From Phascolomyces articulosus (Eukaryota; Mucoromycota; Mucoromycetes; Mucorales; Lichtheimiaceae), in NCBI GenBank assembly GCA_025677815.1, contig JAIXMP010000042.1:62001-126000 (forward strand): DNA of 64,000 nt, given 5' to 3'. Positions 57,813 to 64,000 of the stretch are shown here, piece after piece. The notes beneath the pieces were generated by a model. The model saw only the letters and a program-made list of their open reading frames with translations. It was not told where the DNA came from and did not search any database. Numbering within the stretch: the first letter of the stretch is position 1; every line of letters starts with the position of its first letter. The position numbers and the translations under genes were made by a program.

Positions 57813-58108
57813 AGGAATATTATTTCCTTGTTTGCTCATTCATTCATTCATTTTTTTCATTGCATTTTTATCTATCTTTTTTTTTCGTCCTTCTTTCACA
57901 TTCGTTTTTCTTTCATAACAACACAACAACAAATCGGCATGGCATCTGCATCGTTTCTTTCATATATTTATATATAGCGTACATATTTTTTTCTTCATAA
58001 TATATGCCCCATTTTTCTTTTTTTATATACAATTTTCTTTTATTATTACTAATTAATAATAATAATAAAAAGTAAGCAGCAGAGTTTCTTTTATATATAA
58101 ATATATTA

Positions 58109-61100
58109 TTATGAATTGGTAAGAGTTTCGAGTATATGATTAAACTGTTGACTTGTTTCCATATGCCATACAGCCAAGGTTCTTTTTTCTGGAGGTCCAA
58201 TAATAACAGGGAAAACCAATTGTGTTAATCCTTTACTTTTCATATTGACCAAAACTCGAAACATATCTTCATCCGTCTTGTCATCACCAGCACATAATAT
58301 AAATGATGCATCAGGATGTTGTGATACTACACGTTTGATCACTTCACCCTTATTAATGCTTGTCGGTCTAACTTCCAATGTCTTTTTACCAACCAAGATT
58401 TCAACAGGTAGCTTGGAAATAATGGATTGTTCTAGATGGTTTTGGCATTCTTTGGCTTGGAATGCACCAAATTTGGGATCTTCAGCAGTACGATAATGCC
58501 ATGTCAATGCACATTTCTTGGTTTCAATAAATGATCCAGGTGTTCGTTCTGTATAGTATCGAAATACTTCCATCACATCATCTTTCCAACTCATATCTAC
58601 TTGATCTAACATGGAAATGGTTTGTGTACGACCTGGATCACGGATAAAACAGCCATGTTCTCCCGAGAGTCCTAATTGAGGAATATGACCTAACCATTTT
58701 TCGAGTGTGGCTTGATCTCGACCAGAAACTACCATGACTGTATTATGTGGATCGGCACATAACAGCTCCAAATTTTTCAATGTTAGTGCCGATGGTATGG
58801 CGTCTTCTGGTTTAGTACAAATAGGTGTAAGCGTTCCCTATGATAAGATTTATATCATGTTTGTTTAGCCCCGAAAGTCTGGATTATCCTTCTCTTTCGT
58901 CACCCCCAATCAAACCTCTAGTCCCAACCTTCTTTTGTTTTTCACTCAATAAATAAATAAGGTTCATACTTTGATGCATGTACAGAAATACTTACATCAT
59001 AATCAAAGAATAAAAGTCGTTTATGTGATCCGTCATATTCAATTTGTAGTCTATCCACATCAAGTTCAGGTGTTGGACCCCAATGTGTTTCTTTAGCTGC
59101 AACTGTGACTAAATCATGAACAAGTGAATGTGCCCAGTAAGAAGCAGTGTGACTATTCACCATAGCATCGGATTGCTATAAAATATAAACTTGCTCAGTG
59201 TTTTGATTTTGTTGGTATTTTTTTCCCCTCAAATAAACAACAGCAATTATTTATATAAATAATAAATAAACTCATATTACATACCTTGAAGCGTTGCTGT
59301 TTCTCTTCATCCGACATCACCAAGCACGTATGCAATGCATCGGCAACCTGTGCATAATCATATGGATTGACGATCTCTGCAGCAGAAAGGGAACCCGCTG
59401 TTCCAGTAAATTCAGATAAAATCAACGGACTTTGTTTAGTTTTCTCCTGTGCCACCACAAATTCTAAGCTGGTTGTATTCATTCCATCCGATAAAGGTGT
59501 TACTAACATGACATCCGCTACACTTAGCAACGCATAATATTCATCTCGATCAATATGTTGATGGTAATGATGTACAGGTTGAAACTCCAAAGAACCATAG
59601 TTACTGTTGATACGATTCACAATTTCTGTAGCCTTGGCTTCTAATCGAGGAGGACAATCCACAACACCAGGCGAGGTAACTTGAATCAACATAGCGCGGC
59701 CAATCCATTCTGGATATGCATTTAAGAATTGTTCAAAGGATTCCAATTTTTGAAGAACGCCTTTAACAGGGTCTAATTTATCACGACCTACAATGATTTT
59801 CATGTTCATTCCATATTTGGATCGTATAGCTTTCATTTTGGGTTGGACACCAGGTCGATGACAATGGTTGCGAACGCGTTGAACATCAATGCCAATCGGG
59901 TGGACACCAAGACCCACAATTGTACCATTGGTATCTATGCCAGCAGGTGTAAACTCATATCCCAAAATACGAGTACAATTGGATGAAAAGTGACGAGCAT
60001 AGTTGTACGTTTGGAAGCTGACCAAATTAGATCCAAGCATACCCATTAAAATATCCCTGCGTCCTAACCAAAACAATATATATATAAATTAAGCATATAC
60101 GTTTTTTTTACTATATTCTCTTCGAATAATAACTTACTTGGAAGACAACGAAATATTTCTGAACTCACAAAAGGTGTATGAATGAAAAGTCCAATACGTG
60201 CGTTAGGTAACATCTCTCGTAACATTTGGGGTAACAACAATAGATGGTAATCATGTACATAAACTAGTAATGTAAAAGAATACATGTAAAGAATTATAAT
60301 CAATATTTTCTTTTCTTATTACATATATCTTATTATCAGTGCAAACATTTTTTTTTTTTTACTCAACTGATATCACCGTCTTCATAGTGCTTTGCTACTT
60401 CCTTAGCAAATAATCGATTTACAGCTTCATAATCTTCCCAGTATTTCTTTTCGTCCACTGTTTCGCTCCACATGACATAATGAAGAAGAGGCCACAAAAC
60501 TTGTTTACAATATCCTTCATAATGACCATAACCAATATTATCTGGTACAAAAATAGGAATCATGTTATGTTTAGACCGAAGTAAACCAGTCAAACTTTCC
60601 CTCTCTTGTTCGGATACAGTATTGGTAGGAACTGTTGCATTGTTCGATAAACAATAAATATTGCCAGTAGCACCGATATATAAAGTAGGATACGTATCCT
60701 TGAGTGAATCAATACCAGCATACATGGCCGAGTGCCCTCGTCGTTGAGCTAGTTCCCATTGCTCTGTTTGACCCAAGGCTGGTAGAGTAGAACGACGTTT
60801 GGCTAATTGTGATATAGGTGCAGCATCTAAACTATTACGATTACTTTGAGAGGACAAAGTACTTTCACGACGGCCCATAGCAGTGTGCACTGGATGTGAC
60901 GGTGGTTGTTCTTGTAGTTGAGCAGTAGCAACAGCATTGCGTAATTGTTCCATAAGAGATAACTGAGGCTGGTTGTTCAAGACGCATTGAAACGGAATGT
61001 GGTGCGCAACATTGATTATTTTTTTACCATTCAAAGGGACAGGGCGTTTCTCCCCTTGTTGTTCCAATAATGTATTAAGTTGCTGTAAATTGATTTGAAC

Positions 61101-61142
61101 TTTTTCATGAGACGATGGTGGTGAAGTAGGATGATGAACCAT
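58109..61142 (-). CDS. TPS2: trehalose-6-phosphate phosphatase with GT20 synthase-like domain (Tps2-like)
   Basis: Five exons: 61142-60368, 60263-60138, 60063-59285, 59175-58996 and 58837-58109; 862 aa (yeast Tps2 is 896). A Ser/Gln-rich N-terminus leads into the GT20 domain: IPIFVPDNIGYGHYEGYCKQ, YVHDYHLLLLPQML, LFIHTPFVSSEIFRCLP, FQTYNYARHF, VGRDKLDPVKGVLQKLESF (the Tps2 rather than Tps1 form), LIQVTSPGV and PLSDGMNTTSLEFVV. The HAD phosphatase half follows: FFDYD|GTLTP (split by an intron right in the DxDGT motif), VVSGRDQATLEKWLG, LSGEHGCFI and CAGDDKTDEDMF. It should dephosphorylate trehalose-6-phosphate to trehalose in the cytosolic TPS complex. The exon-1 donor (GTTGAG) is weak but needed to reach YVHDYH. 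It shares a 523-bp divergent promoter region with the UTP13-like gene. Confidence 0.95.
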
Positions 61143-61665
61143 GATGTAGGTAATAAAGAAGAAGAAGAGTGAAATAAAACTACCAAACCAATGTTGGGAA
61201 AAGAAGATGAAGATGAAGGGTTATCACTAACCTTATAATAAATGACATGGGAAATTCTCAATTTGTATTAAAGTGAACCCCATGTTCTAACACTATCCAC
61301 TTGGTATGTATTACTGCTCTTCTCTTTCCTATTTAATGTAATTTACCCAGGAACCAAAGTATAATGAAAATAATCATTATGTCATTCATACATGCTTACA
61401 ATCATACTTTATATCATAATAATAAAAAGAATAACCTCATGGGGAAAATAAAGGGAAATTATTTAAATTGATGCAAAAAGACGGATATAAGTGTAACCAT
61501 GGATTTGACATGTGGATGGTCTCGCAGATAAATAGCGGTGGCTTATGTTCAATTTTTCTGGTCCACAGAAACCAAGTTGCTGCATTTCTGTGTTACACTT
61601 GATTTTCAGAAAAAAAAATTGACCACTTTCTTTTTTTATAATACATATTTCGACAAACGTACTCC
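61143..61665. other. divergent promoter region between TPS2-like and UTP13-like genes
   Basis: 523 bp serving both genes. No clear STRE (AGGGG) or other named motif was found; otherwise nothing coding. Confidence 0.5.
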
Positions 61666-63967
61666 ATGGAAGAAGATCAAATTAAAACCACTAACTCAAA
61701 ACTCTTGTTAAAAACAAGGTAACTCTATAATTGAAAATTAAGTTATATATTACGCGTCCTACTTTTTATGATTTCTCACTAGCTAAATGGATAATAAAAA
61801 CAACACCAATGTAGTTTCAAATCTGTCAAAACGATCGATTCGATCTATACTGGTGGCAAAGTTCTTGTAACAGACGATGAATCATTACTCATTACGACAC
61901 TCAATGAAGATATTGAAGTTACAGAATTAGCAACTGGAAAAAAAATTCATCGTCTTGAAGGTGTAAGTTTATTGATAAACTCTTCGAACAAAAAATGGAC
62001 ACTTCCTCAGCCAACAGTTTAACAAAAGATTTCGAAAATATACTTAGGACACTGAAATTATCACCACGATGGCAGTAAAGCCGGATGGAAAACATCTTGT
62101 CTCAGCTAGTCGAAGTCTTCAAATGCGTATTTGGGATTTATCCACCGGTGAATGCATACGTACTACAAAGGCACACGAAGCCCCTGTTATTGTCATGGAT
62201 ATTGATCATACATCTACATTAGTTGCTACAGGTGGTGCAGATGGTGTTGTAAAAGTATGGGATATTGATCGAGGATTTTGTACTCATGTCTTCAATGGTC
62301 ATCGAGGTGTTGTGAGTGCTGTCAAATTTCATCATATGAACGGTCAATGGTATTTAGCTTCTGGTGCAGATGATTGTGAAGTTCGTATTTGGAATCTCCA
62401 AACCAAAAAGTAAGTTTCTTTTTCTTTGTCACCTATGAAGCAGTCAATTGTTAATATAACCAACTGGATGATATATAAAATGTTTAGGTGTATGGGTGTA
62501 TTGCAGAGTCATGTTAGTGTTATTCGTGGATTGGACTTCTCAGCTGATGGAAGAACACTGATCTCGGGCTCTCGTGATAAAGTAGTCAATGTTTGGGATT
62601 GGCAAACAAAGAAATTGAAAACAACATATCCTATTTATGAAACTTTGGAAACGGTTGGATTCCTCACAAAAGATACTGATTTATCCGCTTATGATGAACG
62701 ATGGCAATCTGAAGAATTATTTTATACTGGTGGTGATGGTGGTCTTGTACGGTTATGGGATTTAAAAACAGGCGAACAAGTACAGGCACAAGAAAAAGAA
62801 GAAAATAGCAAACATACCATTACTGATGTCATGTAAATAATTTTTGGATGAATTTAATAGGATGGATATGGATTTTGTTTATTAACAAAAGACACGTCAA
62901 TATTTTCTTTCTTTTTATAGTTATTCACGAAAATCACAATTTCTTGCTGCAGTCACAAACGATCAAAATATTCTTATCTATTCTATTCCCCAACAACTTC
63001 ATCGTGTAAAACAAATCGTCGGCTACAACGATCAAATTGTCGATATTGCCTATATTGGCCCAGAAGAATCACATTTGGCTGCTGTCACTAACAGTCAAGT
63101 GCTTCGTGTATATAATATCGAAACTCAGGATTGTGAATTACTCTATGGACATCAGGATATGATTATTTGCGTTGATCGATCTCGCGTGGATGGTACATTA
63201 TTTGCTACAGGTTCCAAAGATCGAACTGCTCGATTATGGCGAATGATAGAGGACGATGAAAACAATAAATATGACTGTGTAGGTGTATGTGTGGGTCATA
63301 CAGAATCTATTGGTGCTGTAGCTTTACCCAACAAATCGACACACTTTTTATTAACAGGTGGTCAGGATCGTACTGTTAAATACTGGCATTTGGATTGGAA
63401 AAAGGACAGCAAACCACGCGCATTATATACGCATCAAGCACACGAGAAAGATATCAATACAATTGCTATCGCACCTAATGATAAATTCTTTGCCACTGGA
63501 TCACAAGATAAATTGGTAAAAATGTGGAGCGTAGACACAGGAGAGTTATTGGGTACTTGCAAAGGACATAAACGGGGTGTATGGAGCGTTCAGTTCTCAC
63601 CAGTGGATCAAGTTATTGCTACAAGTTCCGGTGATAAGACCATCAAATTATGGAATGTTCGAGATTTCACATGTATAAAAACATTTGAAGGACATACCAA
63701 CTCGGTCTTACGTGTTGATTTCTTGACAGCTGGTATGCAATTAGTGTCGAGTGGTTCAGATGGTTTGGTCAAAGTATGGACTATCAAGACGAATGAATGC
63801 GAAACATCACTGGATAATCACACGGAAAAAGTGTGGGCATTGGCAGTTCGAAAGGATCAAAAATATATTGCATCAGCAGGCGCAGATTCTGTCGTGAATT
63901 TCTGGGAAGATGTTACCCGAGAAGAACAAGAACAAGAATTACGTGAAAAAGAAGAATTTATTATCAA
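61666..63967 (+). CDS. UTP13: UTP13/TBL3-like WD40 protein of the SSU processome, 3' end missing
   Basis: Five exons in the window: 61666-61718, 61815-61962, 62048-62409, 62488-62832 and 62921-63967, 651 complete codons so far. The start MEEDQIKTTNSKLL leads into about a dozen WD40 repeats in two propellers (SLQMRIWDLSTGECIR, GADGVVKVWDIDRG, SRDKVVNVWDWQTK, GSKDRTARLWRM, GQDRTVKYWHLDW, GSQDKLVKMWSVDTGE, SGDKTIKLWNVRD, GSDGLVKVWTIKTNE). The final frame reads to TAA at 63969-63971, but ATCAA|GTAATG is a fitting donor and the helical Utp13 domain expected after the second propeller is absent, so the gene most likely continues beyond the right edge. UTP13 acts with UTP6, 12, 18, 21 and PWP2 in U3-guided 18S rRNA processing in the nucleolus. 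Confidence 0.94.
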
Positions 63968-64000
63968 GTAATGTTTCATTTTTTATATAAAGAACAAATG

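Noticed and set aside
1..64000. CRISPR arrays, bacterial operons, integrons or phage modules
   Set aside because: The window is eukaryotic with spliceosomal introns; no regularly spaced repeats or prokaryotic gene sets were seen.

Overview
The window looks like nuclear DNA of an early-diverging filamentous fungus, most likely Mucoromycota (Mucorales-like); genus cannot be told. Reasons: AT-rich spacers full of A/T runs and microsatellites, genes with many short GT..AG introns (about 70-150 nt, mostly GTAAGT..TATAG), fungal-only families (velvet factor, KCH potassium transporter, Tps2-type trehalose-phosphate phosphatase, Crz1-type zinc finger), a Crypton of the type common in this group, and several F-box/LRR-like genes. 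Exon structures below were joined by hand from splice signals, reading-frame phase and family similarity; no transcript data were available.

Left part (1-24 kb): a 2-oxoglutarate oxygenase running off the left edge, a 678-bp pogo-like element with TA duplications, an F-box gene (minus), the first copy of a 575-bp dispersed repeat, a small 89-aa gene, a long gene-poor stretch with relic exons, a complete ER co-chaperone DNAJC3/P58IPK gene, two more F-box genes in tandem (plus), and a decayed ornithine decarboxylase pseudogene at 20.7-22.3 kb that no intact reading frame reveals.

Middle (24-46 kb): a low-density regulatory zone. A velvet-domain factor, a disordered hypothetical protein and a Crz1/Prz1-like C2H2 factor sit in large, homopolymer-rich spacers. 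Then comes a compact minus-strand group: KCH potassium transporter, secreted CAP/PR-1 protein and TMEM18-like nuclear-envelope protein. In yeast, KCH transporters promote calcium influx that feeds calcineurin-Crz1, so the Crz1-like/KCH proximity may be meaningful, though this is inference.

Right part (46-64 kb): a transposon island (second repeat copy, tRNA-Lys(UUU), a one-ended hAT-like terminus with a 20-bp palindrome, a broken Crypton tyrosine-recombinase gene, an orphan mariner-like end) followed by dense housekeeping genes: 15-exon VPS39/VAM6 (HOPS), a two-exon 63-aa zinc-binding microprotein, TPS2-like trehalose-6-phosphate phosphatase, and divergently a UTP13-like WD40 protein of the SSU processome that runs off the right edge.
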